Assembly: GCA_024500155.1 (NCBI GenBank)
Contig: CM044879.1
Location: 26,468,572 to 26,532,571, forward strand
Length of the DNA: 64,000 nt
Direction of reading: 5' to 3'
Source of the DNA: Chenopodium formosanum
Taxonomy: Eukaryota; Streptophyta; Magnoliopsida; Caryophyllales; Amaranthaceae
Shown here piece by piece: positions 30,840 to 43,610 of this stretch. The position numbers were made by a program, and so were the translations under genes. The first letter of the stretch is position 1; each line of letters begins with the position of its first letter. The notes beneath the pieces were generated by a model. That model saw only the letters and a list, made by a program, of their open reading frames with translations, was not told the origin of the DNA and did no database searches.

Positions 30840-31680
30840 ACATGTAGGAACAAGTATAAATAAATATCTTTGGGCAATTATAACACGATGCTAGCATTGT
30901 CCCAATGGTCCATATACTTCACAACTCTCAACATACTACTAAACATAATGGTCAAGAGTTCGATTCCTCCCTAACCCCCCCCCCCCTAATTTTTTTTTCC
31001 CGCTTTGACATTATGTTATTTTTTTCCAAATAATTTTTATTTGATTTTCGAACAAAAATAAATAAATAAAAATTTCCGTTATAAAATATATGTTATAACT
31101 TTTGAAAATATACTTGTACTTATTAAAAATATATTTCATACGTGACCCATTTCCAAATACATGTGGGAACAAGTATAAATAATTTTCTTTGGGAAATTAT
31201 AACACGATGCTAGCACTGTCCCAATGGTCCACATACTTCACAACTCTCAACATACTAAGCATAATGGTCAAGGAGTCGATTCCTCCTCAAACCCACCCAC
31301 CACCCCCCCCCCCCCCCACACACACATTTGTTTTCGCTTATGACATTATGTTATTTTTTCCAAATAACTTTGAGAATTATTTCGTATCAAAACATTCATA
31401 AATAATTTTTTTTTCCCACTATGACATTATGTTATTTTTTCCAAATAATTTTTATTTGATTTTCGAACAAAAATAAATAAATAAAAATTTCCTTTATAAA
31501 AATATATGTTATAACTTTTGAAAATATACTTGTACTTTTTGAAAATATATTTCATATGTCTCCCCATTTCCAAATACATGTGGAAACAAGTATAAATAAT
31601 TTTCTTTGGGAAATTATAATACGGTGCTAGCACTGTCCCAGTGGTCCACATACTTCGCAACTCTCAACATTATGACATTT
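30840..31680. repeat. three diverged direct copies of a 150-300-bp segment
   Basis: Copies start at about 30840, 31150 and 31565 (CATGTRGGAACAAGTATAAATAA...ACACGATGCTAGCAYTGTCCCAATGGTCCA...). The first two continue through AGTTCGATTCC / AGTCGATTCC and a long C run. Linker sequences TGACATTATGTTATTTTTTCC are also repeated. The block separates arrays A and B. Confidence 0.65.
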
Positions 31681-31769
31681 TTTTTCGCTTATGACATTAT
31701 GTTATTTTTTCCACCTAACTTTGAGAATTATTTCGTATCAAAACATTCATAAATAAAAAATATACTTGA

Positions 31770-33220
31770 TAGTGTTTCACTTTCATTTGATTCAACTAGC
31801 TTTGTTTGATAGGTGTTTGACATTCATTTGATTCAACTAGCTTTGTTGAATACATTTGACTTTCATTTAATTTAATAAGGTTTGTTTGAATGCATTTTAC
31901 TTTCATCAAATTCAAGGAACTTGTGCACAACAGCTCATTTAATTCAATTAGCTTTGTTGAATGAATTTCATTTTCATTTGATTCAAATAACTTTGTTTGA
32001 TAGGTATTTGACATTCATTTGATTCAATTAGCTTTGTTACATGAATTACATGAATTTCATTTTCATTTGATTCAAATAACTTTGTTTGATAGGTGTTTGA
32101 CATTCATTTGATTCAACTAGCTTTGTGAATACATTTGACTTTCATTTAATTTAAAAAAAGCTTGTTTGAATGCATTTGACTTTCATCAAATTCAAGGAAC
32201 TTGTGCACAATAGCTCATTTGATTCAATTAGCTTTGTTGAATGAATTTCATTTTCATTTGATTCAAATAACTTATTTGAATGTGTTTATTTTTCATTTGA
32301 TTCAATTAGCTTTGTTGACTGCAATTGACTTCATTTGATTCAATTAGCTTTGTCGAATGCATTTGACTTTCGTTTGATTCAAAAAGATTAATTTGAATGA
32401 GTATGACTTTAATTTGATTCATAAAGCATTGTTTTAATGTGTTTGACTTTCATTTTAAGCAATTTTAGAGGTTTATAGTATGTCAATGGTCTCTTTCCTT
32501 AAGAAGGGATCAATGATACCCACACTTGATGGTATCGAATCACTTGAATATTTTTTACTTTCATTTTATTCAACGTATTTGAATGTATTTGACTTTGATT
32601 TAATTCAATTAGCTTTGTTTGAATGTGTTTGAGATTCAATTGATTCAACCCAAGCATCTGACTTTAAATTAATTTCAAAAGGCTTCGTTTGACTTTCATT
32701 TGATTCAATTAATTGATTTAAAAAAGCTTCCTTTGACTTTCATTTTATTTAATTAGCTTCTTTGAGTGCCATTGACTTTCATTTGATTCAAAAAGCTTTG
32801 TTGAATGTGTTTGACTTTCATTTGACTCAATTACATTTGTCGAATGCATTTGACTTTCATTTTATTCAAAAAGCTTTGTTTGAATGAGTTTGACTTTTAT
32901 TCGATTCATAATGCATTGTTTGAATGTCTTTGACTTTCATTTGACTCTATTAGCTTGGTCGAATGCATTTGACTTTCATTTTATTCAAAAAGTTATGTTC
33001 GAATGAGTTTGACTTTTATTTGATTCAATTAGCTCTATTGAGTGCAAATGATTTCCATTTGACTCAATTAGCTTTTGTTAAGTGCATTTGACGTTCATTT
33101 GATTAAAATAGGTTTGTTTGGAATGTGTTTGACTTTATTTTGACTTAATTAGATATTGTTAAATGCATTTGACTTTCACTTTATTCAAAAAACTTTGTTT
33201 GAATGTGTTTGTAAGGTGTT
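31770..33220. repeat. tandem array B, same 39-bp family
   Basis: More than 30 degenerate units of the same family as array A, with a local duplication (units near 31830-31990 recur at 32120-32270) and a unique insertion of about 110 bp at 32460-32570. Arrays A and B were probably one array split by the triplicated block (inference). Confidence 0.85.
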
Positions 33221-33405
33221 ATATTATCTGATATTTTTTTTTAAAATACTAATATATAAATCAACATCTAAATTGACTTTAATGTGATTCATTTACCTTG
33301 GTTGAGTGCAATTGACTTCCATTTGATTTGACACATAGTTTCCTTTGCTAAATTATTTCTTACCAAATGCCCACCAATTCAAAACAAAAACCATAAAATT
33401 TTCAT

Positions 33406-33687
33406 TACTCCCTCCGTGTTTTAATAAGTGTTACACTTCCTTTTTTGGCAAAAAACTGCATTAAAATATTATGTCTCTCTCCTCATGGTCCCCATCCAAA
33501 CCCACAACTACTTTTTTTATTATATCTTTCCTCTCACATTCATTACTTTTCAATAAACTATTAACCTCACCATCTTTCTTTTACAATTTTTTAATACTCC
33601 AACTACCCCACTTACCTATTATTTTATTTAAGTCAATTAATTTGCCTAAAACTATGTGCCGGTCAAACTGTAACACTGGAGGGAGTA
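33406..33687. mobile_element. Stowaway MITE
   Basis: The body 33408-33685 begins CTCCCTCCGTGTTTTAATAAG, ends CACTGGAGGGAG, and is flanked by TA (33406-33407, 33686-33687). Related copies are at 57548-57873 (complete) and 36810-36887 (truncated). Confidence 0.85.
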
Positions 33688-34399
33688 TTAATTTCGTCAT
33701 ATCTACAATAATTACATTGAATCGTAACATAAGAAATTAATAAAAATACCAAAATTTAATTAAATAAAAATATCAGATAAATATAACACCTTACAAATAT
33801 AACTACACTATTAATTTAGACGGTGATTATTATATTACAATTTTTTTAAAAAAATCATATAAATATAACACCTTACAAATTTAACTACAATATTAATTTA
33901 GATGTTGATTTATACAAATAAAGAAAGTAACTATACTTTGGAAAGATGCCTCATTCTTCCCAAATAAACTGAATTACAATATTAAATTTTCCATAACACA
34001 AAAATAAATTTTACTGAAAGTCAATCAATATTTTCATGTTGATTTATACAAATGAAGAAAGTAAATTTACAAAAGGAATATGCCTCTTTCTTGCAAAATT
34101 ATATTCTGCCATTTGTGGGGGTAATTACATGTCAACAAACTTGCATTAATTAATGAAGAGGATGTTTGACTAACGGAAGAATATGCTTGATGGAAGCCGT
34201 GAAATCCAACTAGGCGTGGACATGTGCCGTTAAGTCCAACAAGGCGTAGGCTTGCACATACTGGATGCTTAGTCATTGCAATTATATCCAATCAGCTGCT
34301 GGAATTGACAAGTTTATCCTCAACTAATGAAGGGGAAATACCATAAATACCCTTAGATTGACAAAAACCGTTTATCATGAAGATAAACTTGGAATTTCC
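33688..34399. other. AT-rich intergenic DNA
   Basis: No gene seen. Direct repeats of ATATAACACCTTACAAAT...ACTACAVTATTAATTTAGA... occur at 33780-33830 and 33860-33910, and of TGATTTATACAAATRAAGAAAGTAA at 33905 and 34040. Confidence 0.5.
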
Positions 34400-35013
34400 C
34401 ATATTTTATAGTAAAAAGACACATTTTTAAAGCTTTGTGTATGAACTATGAAGTGCACCATACACAATTGTGTGTTGTCTACTAATTGCGCAAACACATT
34501 GATCTCAGAACGACTAAAAAGGTAATATTGAAGGCAGCATACACAGAGCCACAGACTATACAATCAGGTAGAAAATAAGATATTTACATAGTATGAAGGG
34601 ACTTGCTTCTTTAAAAGATAAAATCCACTTACCATGGCATAGGAGCCAATATCTGTCCTATCAGACTGCGGGATTAGGCTACTGCACAAAGTTTGTTTGA
34701 ATCACTCTATGTTCATAAGATTATTTACTAAATACTTCGCAGACTGCTGTAAAAGGGTGGTGTCTATGATCCAATCCAAAAGCATAACCTACTTTCACTT
34801 AAACAACAAGCAACCGAGAATAAAGATTGAATGGCAAACCGATTCAATAAGATCAAACTTTATAAATAAAGTACATCACTACATTGACAATTTTGATTTG
34901 TAATTACACATCGTAATTGCAAAACAGAAAGCTTAAATATATTTATGCCAGCAGCAACAAATTTAAGGAAGGGTGAATGGCAATTAAGTTTAAAGCAAAT
35001 AGAATCTCCTACA

Positions 35014-36225
35014 TTACTTGCAATGATCTTGATTTGCTGGCTTAAGACAATTGAACGATGCGAAGCATGGTGCATACACGAAGTGAGTTCCCACCATAGG
35101 CACTTCTCCCTCATTCAGCTCAACAATCTTCTCAACTGTATCATTCAATAGATGGATTGCAAAAATGGACCGATGCACAGAAAAGAAAACAACAGGTGCC
35201 TCAGGATGCATGATCATTGGAAATGTATCTGCATCATCAGCCACACATTGCCGTATAAAAGTGTCAACGTTTGGCGGGAATAAAGATATACCCGATTTCT
35301 TGAATATTAGTAGTGGGATCCAAGCATCAGAGCGTGTTGAACTTCCTGTGTGTTTCGAAATCCATAGATTAGGAGACTTATGGTAGGAAATATAGAGACA
35401 TCTCTAAGATCCACACAAGTTCGATTCACAAAAGGCCCTTGTAATACGCCTTGGCACGCGTAAAGAGTAAACCCTGCTTAGTTGCCCGCTTGAATGGAAT
35501 TGAACTGCCACAACATGCTTCTTGTTCGTCAAGAAAAATAAAGTGTTGTTAACAAACACGCCACTAGACACATCCCATTTTTCTAAAATGACCGCCTTTT
35601 TGAGGCGGAACTTGGACACACACCATTCACGCTTGTCAAAAGAATAAACCTCAACAAATACCATCCCTTTTGTCTCAGAACAAACCCTAAAAAACCGGAG
35701 AACCCTAAAATTACATTCCGTTGAGAGAGGACAATCCATTCACACTCATCATGGTGCCAAATTCTAAAGTTAAGTTCTCCAACAACAACCCACTATCACT
35801 ACCACTACCATGATCATTGTGGGTATTCTCGTGGTCACCGATAGTCACGATAGCACTTTCAGCTTCAAAATCGATAAGGGACCATTTAGTTAAATTGTAG
35901 TCACCAACATCATCAATAGACGTGTCATGCGAAATCATGAACAAAAGACCATAAGGAGGAAGGTCTATTCCTTTTTGGGTAGTCAAAACGTGAGACACAT
36001 GGGAATGCCATGCCTTGGAGACACATTTGCAACCATAAAGAGGCTTAATTGGCAATTTCCCCATTATCTCAACCCAAATATCACTTGGCAGTTCGGGCAA
36101 TTGCAACCCAATTTTCTCTTTTTCTTCTTGATCCCCCAAATAATTTATTGTTATCTATATCATCATCATTATCACCGACCAAAGATGGGCAATTCTCATG
36201 TTGTTGTTTAATTTCGCAAATCATA
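35014..36225 (-). pseudogene. F-box pseudogene (copy 1)
   Basis: The intact sister is at 55511-56980. Copy 1 keeps the F-box (LPELPSDIWVEIMGKLPIKPLYGCKCVSKAWHSHV) and much of the C-terminal beta-propeller-like region, but a deletion of about 14 bp before the F-box breaks the N-terminal frame, a stretch between FGTMMSV and CPLSTECNF (about 60 codons in the sister) is missing with a frame change, and a stop replaces the codon after NLCGS (35404). An additional internal deletion removes the DDDFHDRNRTFYLAFLSL segment. It would yield only fragments. Confidence 0.85.
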
Positions 36226-37980
36226 GTCGATGGCGGACCCACGGTTTTGAAACTGGAGGGATGAAATACAACGTCACGACATTTGGATAATTATTATTAA
36301 ACACTAAATTTAAACAATAAAGTAATAAAATTGTAATTTAGTTAATAAAATTGTAAAAGTGTTTAAATTGTAAAATTTAAAATCCAAAATGCATAAAGTG
36401 ATACAATAAAAACAAACATAATCAATTATCAACCACATGTTCAGTCCACTGAGACCATCTCCAATGGTTTACAAAAAAGACCTGCTTGCAAATTAAATTA
36501 AATTGTAAGCATTTAGCTTACCATTGGAGTGACAATATTGATGTAGCTACATCAAGTAACGTTGATCAAACAAACTACGTTACTTGATTTTTCAAAGAAC
36601 ACTTCATCCACTTATATTATGACATGTGTATAATTATAATTATTTAATGTATTTACTTATTTTTTCAAGCTACAACATTTTATTGGTCACCATTGGAGCA
36701 CCTTGTAGCTTAAAAATATACTGGCTCAAAATTTTGATGTATCAAGGTAAGCAACAAGCCCTTGCAGCTTATCATTAGAGATGCTCTAATCCAGCTTTCA
36801 AATCTATCACTCCTTCCGTGTTTTGATAAGTGTTACACTTACCAAATCCGACCGTATTTTAATAAGTGTTACACTTCCTTTTTTGGACCCGGACCCGAAG
36901 CCAGAACTTGTTGCAACCGGTTCCTATGGAACCTATTTCAACAAGTTCCTAAAAATTAGGAACCTGTTGCAAAAGGTTCCAATTTTATTACCAGGAACCG
37001 GGATATGATCTACAGTTTCCGGGTACCCTGAATTTTTACTCACCCCTTGGTAGAAGCACGATTTTACCACTCTTATGCATCCCGTCCCTGAGCCTGGGGG
37101 AGGGAAAAATGTCCATATTCTATCATTAAAGGTTTATAACTTATAAGGACTAATGCAATTTGACTCAAAATTCAGATTAGGAACATAAATTTCTTTTCAA
37201 TAATAACACAAGTGCACATAGCAAAATTCTAGCTATATAATCGCTCATGAATCAAGTAAAGCCAATAGTTCAATAATCAAATAATCAACGTTAGAAGAAG
37301 TGAGGAACCCTAAATTGACTATACGGACAATCAAATTAACATAATGCGAAACCAAACCCTAAGTTGCGAAATTGGTATACGATTATTTAAAAAATACTCT
37401 TACCTCAGAAGCTGCTTCAATGGAGGGGAGAAAGCTTAAAAAAGCGCTTCAATGGAGAACTCAGAGTATGTTTCAATGCAGGCGAGAAAAGAGGGACAGG
37501 GGGTGCAGCGTAAAAGTGAAACTTTTTTATAAGCTTAAAGACATGTAGTGCCACATCATTTTTTTTTTTCTAATTTTCCTTTTTTATTTAATTTTTTTTT
37601 TAAAAAAAAAAACTTCTTCAATCTTTAATTTACTCATTAAGTTAATTATCCTTCTGAAACAACACATTCCTTCAATTTCACCATTCAAAATTTGCAAACT
37701 GACATTTGATTCACCTTTACTTTCTTAATCTCAGATTAATATATATAGTTATATAGTAGCTTAGATTATTACTTAAACTTAATAAATTGTTATCTTAATC
37801 TTAAATAACAATAATATGTAACGACTTTTTTTTTTGCAGAAATATACATCAATCATTATTTATGTAAAAATAATACGTAAAATTTGAGTACAAAATCGAC
37901 AAAATTATTATAAACCTTACACAACAATAAAAGGTTTATAAAAAAGTTTGTCCATTTGTTCTCAATTTTGTATGTCATAT
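36226..37980. other. duplicated flank upstream of the F-box pseudogene
   Basis: No gene. It holds the left part of a Stowaway MITE (36810-36887) cut off by a deletion relative to copy 2, a GGAACC/GGTTCC-rich stretch (36890-37030) and AT-rich sequence up to the LTR of the retroelement. Confidence 0.6.
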
Positions 37981-38505
37981 TGTAGACACCCAAATGTGTC
38001 TCCCCAAAAACCACACTCAGTGATGAATACCTTTCGTGTCGAATGATAATCGAATGAAGTGAAAGTGTGAAAAGTCTAGTGTTGAGGTTAGTTTTTATTA
38101 AAATCCTTCTTTCTGTTTTCGAAAACCTACTCTATTTTATGAAAATAGCCAGTCCAGTTTAGTTTGGTCCATGATAAAGGTCCAATAATAGTGTGGTTGG
38201 ATAGGGTTCGAAAACAACTTTCCAACGATATATTATAAGCTCAATTCCGATGAATAATGAGGAAGTTATGGCCAAAATACTAAACTGGGTCCGGATTGGT
38301 TCTTACATACAGCCTAATAATCTAGAGTAGGACCTATTACTTTTTCTAAAGCTAGTAGGATTGATTATAGTCTTCTAGAATCATCTAGAAGGTTCTTTTT
38401 TTATCCTAATAGGATTAGGATTGATAATTACGAGTTTTAATTGGAATAAAATAAGTGTTTTGTATGAAAATACGATTTTGGCCTTCGTACAGATTTTTGT
38501 GGATT

Positions 38506-38559
38506 CCGCGTGGCGCAACGCCTGGCGCTGCAAGTGCGTCTCCTGGCGCCAAGGCAACA
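38506..38559. repeat. GGCGC-type palindrome cluster in the related LTR, copy 1
   Basis: CGTGGCGCAACG, CTGGCGCTGCAAGTGCG and CCTGGCGCCAAGG lie about 65 bp upstream of TATAAATA, the same position as cluster 1 in the full-length element, with a diverged core. Confidence 0.7.
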
Positions 38560-38756
38560 GGACGTGTTTTACTCCTTTTGAAACTCGAACTCTTTTCAGT
38601 CGGTTTTCCCGACTATTTTCCTATAAATAGGGTCCTTGGACCTCCATTTTCAATCACCAATTCTAACCCAGAATTCTCTAATTCTTCTCTTCTCTTTCTT
38701 AAGCAATATAGCTTATTCTTTCTCTCTCTAGTCTTTCTAAACTATCCTTTTCAAAA

Positions 38757-39365
38757 CATGTCACATAATTAACTTGTGACATATATCTTTAGTCAATGCG
38801 ACATATAATAACAATCTTATTGTTATAGTCAATGTCTTTTCAACGTGACATATAACATTTAGTCAATGTCACATTAATCTTAGTCAATGTCACATTAAGT
38901 CAATATCTTATATTCCTTACTTGTGCATATGGAGTATCTTATATTCCTTACTTGTGCATAACATTTAGTCAATATCTTATATTCCTTAGTCAATATATCT
39001 TATTTTCCTTACTTGTTGACTTAAATGTCAATGTTGACTTAAGCCAAATTGTTGACTTAAGTTTAAATATCTTATCTTATCTTAAGTTTAAATATCCCTT
39101 AGTCAATGTTGACTTAAATATCTTATCTTAAATATCAGATTTAAAAACCTGAAAAATCTCCCTTAGTCAATGTTGACTTAAATGTCACATTTAGTCAATA
39201 TCTTATATTCCTTAGTCAATGTTGTGCACATTAAGTCAATAGCTTATGTGACATGTTTTGAAAAGTCAATATCTTATTGTTATAGTCAATGTCACATTAA
39301 TCTTAGTAATCTTATTGTTATATGTCAATAAGTATAATCACATAAGAGATGCATATATCTTTAGT
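38757..39365. repeat. scrambled short-repeat expansion inside the LTR (AGTCAATGTCACATT type)
   Basis: About 600 bp assembled from a few short phrases (TTAGTCAATATCTTATATTCC, AGTCAATGTCACATTAA, CTTACTTGTGCATA, TTGACTTAAATATC) in changing order. Copy 2 has only about 35 bp here (59795-59830), so the expansion arose after the duplication. Confidence 0.75.
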
Positions 39366-40384
39366 CACCTAGCCAAGTTCGAAGTAGCTTTCGCCCGAGA
39401 CATGAAAGGTTGATCATTTCTGAGGGTTTGGTCCCAAATTCAGTCTAAACTTTTTAACTCTTTCTTTCAATTATTTGATTTATTATTTTATTTAAATTTA
39501 TTAACGCGTGTATTTTGTTATTAGAAAGAGGTACGATACATCAAAGTATATAATCTTATTGCTCTATTCTTGTAGAAAGCATGCTTAGATTTTATTAATT
39601 GTTAGTATCATGTTAGGATGCTTTTATTGCTTTCTAGTATCATGTTTAGGGTGCTTCTTCCTATACTTTTTAGTATTATATTAATATATATCATATTAGT
39701 ATCATGTTAGGTTGAAGCTTTGATCTTTAATGTTTAATGACATGCTAGGATTTGTTATTAATCTTGTTAGTATCATGCCTATGATCTTGCTATTATCATT
39801 AAGCTTTATTGTTGATATGATGATTGTAATTATGATTATAATTATGTTGTTTGATATATATTTATTGTTATTGCTTGATCACGCTTTTTATACAGGTTTA
39901 AAGGGAATTTGTACTTGTAATCACGCCTAATAAGATAATCAATCATTTGGTTTAGGCTAATATGATTTTAATTCAAGTGATCGCCAATAATAGATTTATT
40001 TGTACATTAATATTCAACCAACATTTATTAAACAGGTTTAGGATTAATATAATGATTGCATGTTAGTTAGAAATAAAGTGCACATGAATACGAGTAGAAT
40101 AAAGTAGAGGCCTATTTTATAGGGCGGGTTCTTTCTATTTTAGATTGAATTCGTATCCTCATCCCCGAACATCCAGTCTTGGTTCCAGACCTATTGGAGT
40201 TAACGATCTCAGGGATCGTTAAGGGGTGTAACCTTCACCCTGTGAACGGTTTACAAGTTCCTAAAACTTGTTGGCGACTCTTTTGCTCTTGTTTCCTTTC
40301 CTTTGGACGCCACCATACTTAAGTGTATGATCACAGTGGGGTTCAAGTTTGGATTAATGCTTGAAATATTCCCTACAGTTTTTT

Positions 40385-40402
40385 TGGCGACTCCACTAGG
40401 GA
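40385..40402 (+). promoter_or_regulatory. primer binding site, tRNA-Arg type (one mismatch)
   Basis: TGGCGACTCCACTAGGGA, one base different from the sites at 4432 and 60828. Confidence 0.75.
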
Positions 40403-40722
40403 GGATTTCTATTATAATTTCTAAAATTTATTTTGGTAATGATTTAGAATGAGCGAATGAGACTCGAAAAGTTTTAAGTATTTCATGTGCGTAATTTTGA
40501 TTAACATTATTGTCATATGCATTAAAAAAAAAGTCCTCATTGGAAAGACCATCCGAAATGAGTCAAAAACATAGGATTTTTACACGTAGGAAATTCGAGA
40601 AATATCTTTCACAACTAGAATCGAAAAAATACTGCGAAAACTGGAAAATTCTAAGAACACAGAAAGCTGCTGAGGCATGTAGGAATTAGCGCCGAGAAAA
40701 CAGAACCAGCTCCTTGCGATGG

Positions 40723-40780
40723 CTCTGTCGCCTGGCAACAGGGTCATCTCCTGGCGCCAGTCTTTGTTGTCTCGCGCTAA
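40723..40780. repeat. GTCGCC palindrome cluster in the leader, copy 1
   Basis: CTGTCGCCTGGCAACAG (one mismatch from perfect), CTCCTGGCGCCAG and TGTCTCGCGCTAAG, matching cluster 2 of the full-length element in position. Confidence 0.65.
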
Positions 40781-41001
40781 GTTCTTCCAATACCGAGCCA
40801 GAACTCTGCCTTCTTTTTTTGACTAGTTTTAGCACTGTTGGCTCGATTCTACTTCCTGGTTGAGTTTTTCTTTCTTTTCTGAACCCATATGTGTTCTACA
40901 TAGGGCCATAACCCTCTGGGGGTTCACGCTCCATCTACCCAATCGAATGCTCCTGGCAACGATGGGTACATCCGAGTTTGTGAATCTACCAAACCGTGGA
41001 A

Positions 41002-42647
41002 CACTACTAGAAAAAGGGCCATTTCCGACGGAAAAATTCCGTCGAAACCACCCCAAAATATGTCGGAAAACACCTTTCCGACGGAATTCCGTCGTAACCG
41101 GTTGTCGGAAAAGCCTTTGTAGGAAATTTGTCTTTTTCCGACGAAAATTCCGTCGGAAACACTTTTCCGACAGAATTTCCGACGGAATTTTCCGTCGAAA
41201 AAGATTTTTCAGCACCAGGAAAATCCGTCGGAAATTTCCGACGGAATTTATAATTCGGTCGGAAATTTCTGACGGAAATTCCGTCGGAAACGCTTTTTAA
41301 GAAATTAAAAAAAACGCCGCGCCACCACGGCACGGCGTATCAACCACCACCAACCACCAAATACACCCTTACCCAAACATCGAACCACCGCCGCTACCAC
41401 CCACATCGAACCACCGCCGCTACACCAGCCTACACCACAAACCCCCTAACCCACAATCGCCACTACACCACAAACCCCCTAACCCATATCCTTAGCCCTC
41501 CTAACTCGTCCTGTTCCACCACCCACACCACCAAAACCCCTATCCACCTAACCCTAACCCCACAAATGAGCCAGATCTACCACCCCACCTAAGAAAACCA
41601 CCCCACCACGCACCTAAAACCACCACCACCACCAAAACAAAGTATCACAACCCAAAAATTAAAAAAAAAAAAGAAAAAACGTCAAAATCCCAACCCAACA
41701 ACCAAAACAAAGTCGAAACAAGTAGATCGAACATATCGAATTTCAGTAAAAAGAAAAATAAAATTAACCACAAAAATTAAAAGGAATCAAATAAATATAC
41801 AATTATCCTCAAAATTTATAAACTAATATTACAATTACTTGAAAAATTAACCATAATCAGAAATTTATTAAAAAATACAACTAGATCTACAATCTAAACT
41901 AAAGTAAAACAAGATCTATAATACTTGAGCAGTTGACGATTCTCGCAACGGTGGTTGTGCAGTTGGTGTTGTTGCGCGTTGACGGTGTTATTGTGGTCGT
42001 CGACTCGCCGTTGTTGTTGCACGTTTGTTAGGTGTCGATTGTTGTTGGTAGTAGGTAATGGCGAACAGAGAAAAGGAAAAAAGGAGAAGAAAAGAGAAGA
42101 GGAAAGAAGGAGAAGGAAGGAGAAGAGGCGGATCAGAAATTCAGAGGGAAGAAGGAGAGGAGAAAGAAAGAGAAGAGAGGAAGGAGAGGACAGAGAAGAT
42201 CGAGAAATGGAGAGGAAGGAGAATGAAGAGGAGAGAGAAGGAGAGGACAGAGAACAGAGAATAGGAAATTAAAGAAAGAGAAAGTGAGAAGGGGGGGAAA
42301 AGAAGCGGCGCACTAAGGGTAGATTTAGGGTTTTGTTTATGTCACTTTAAAAAAGTTTTATTTTTTAAAAAATAATATGTTCCGACGGATTTAAATTTCG
42401 TCGGAAATGTTACTTTACGACGAGAAATCCGTCGGAAAGTACATATATTCCGACGGATTTATATTCCGCCGGAAATTTATGTCGGATTTATATTCCGTCG
42501 GAAATTTCCAACGGATTTCCGACGAATTTAACAATTCCGTCGGAAATATCCGACGGAATAAAAATCCGTCGGAAATTTAGAATTTTCCGACGGAATTATG
42601 GGTCCGTCGGAACTCGTCCGTCGGAATTAGGCTGTTTTCTAGTAGTG
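41002..42647. mobile_element. non-autonomous CACTA element, absent from copy 2
   Basis: Ends CACTACTAGAAAAAGG and (reverse) CACTACTAGAAAACAG; GAA duplication at 40999-41001 and 42648-42650. Copy 2 at 61430-61450 shows the uninterrupted empty site (ACCGTGGAAGTAAG). Sub-terminal TTCCGACGGAATTCCGTCGGAA palindromes fill both ends (41025-41300, 42375-42630). The interior has a C/A-rich part (41330-41640) and a purine-rich tract (42058-42300) that on the minus strand is a CT-rich leader, as in the 26252 element. No transposase is visible. Confidence 0.92.
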
Positions 42648-43610
42648 GAAGCAAGTTTAACTTACGGGGTCCCATCCATACGAGCCAACCCTTCCAAAGG
42701 TAAGGCTTACGCACGATTCATCTGAACTCATAACCATGGACCCTCTTTGACTAACACATATTCTTGAACTTTAGAGAACTAGAGCCATGGTTAGGTTGCA
42801 AACTCATTGCACCATATTTTGACTACTTGACTACTTGTGCATCTCTTACTTGTGCATATATACTTATTATGTGACTAAACTAACCGTTTGGTTTGACTTG
42901 TGATCATAAATACACTTAAATAAACTAACCAATGCCTAAAAAAGGACTTTGCTTAATTAATTGATTAATTAATTTGAGAAAATAAATATGTCTTAAATCG
43001 AGTCATAGTTCATTTGAGTCAACCCAGATTTTTATTCCCGTATACTGCATATGTGTCAACTTGTTTTGGTCATAGCCGGAGTTCTAGGAAGAACTACGAG
43101 TTATACAGCCTATGGATCTGTATCCCCAAGTTTTATATATTTATTAGGAGTTGGTTTCGTCCCAATCAAAGTCACAGATCAAAAGTTATGACTAAGCTAC
43201 TACAGTCTATCCAGTTTAGTGCACATACGTGAAGTCTTAACTTAGTCTTTGTTCAAATCTAGTCACATGGTCATGACACAAGTCTTAACATGTCACCTAC
43301 ATTCACTAGTCTTAGCACACACTATGTGAATATGTCATCATGACCATGTCTTAGGTTCATGCATGAGTTGTTTTTCCGTCATATGAGTTGAGGGTCCATT
43401 CCAATTCTATTCTCTTCCATGCTCTCTTTCCATCTATTGCATGTTGAATTGAGCTTGAGCCAAAAATAATAAAAAAAAAACCTTACCCCTAACTTCCCTT
43501 TCCACAGTGCTTGCTCAAGGAGATAAGGGAGATTAATCAAGGACAACACCATTGTTCAAGTTCAACTTTTTGATAAACCGATTAGTCGGAAAAGAAAAGC
43601 TAAGAAGACA

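Larger units (their letters stand above)
37981..40377 (+). repeat. LTR of the gag-only element, copy 1
   Basis: Begins TGTAGACACCC and ends CCCTACA. It is 2397 bp because of an extra repetitive stretch at 38757-39365 absent from the 1807-bp copy at 59015. TATA box at 38622-38629, with a GGCGC/GCGCC palindrome cluster (38506-38559) just upstream. Confidence 0.85.

Noticed and set aside
30960..31320. tRNA gene suggested by AGTTCGATTCC
   Set aside because: No cloverleaf, anticodon arm or A box can be built around it.
29760..33220. Regular 39-bp array as a CRISPR or a repeat-protein gene
   Set aside because: There are no unique spacers. The frames are short and broken and no start or promoter context is evident.
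38421..38772. 105-codon frame in the LTR (and its counterpart at 59494-59784)
   Set aside because: It lies across the LTR promoter and TATA box, has no domain, and its end is not conserved between the copies.
41955..42272. Glu/Arg/Lys-rich 105-codon frame
   Set aside because: It is a purine-rich tract inside a CACTA element, open in two frames with the same low-complexity composition.
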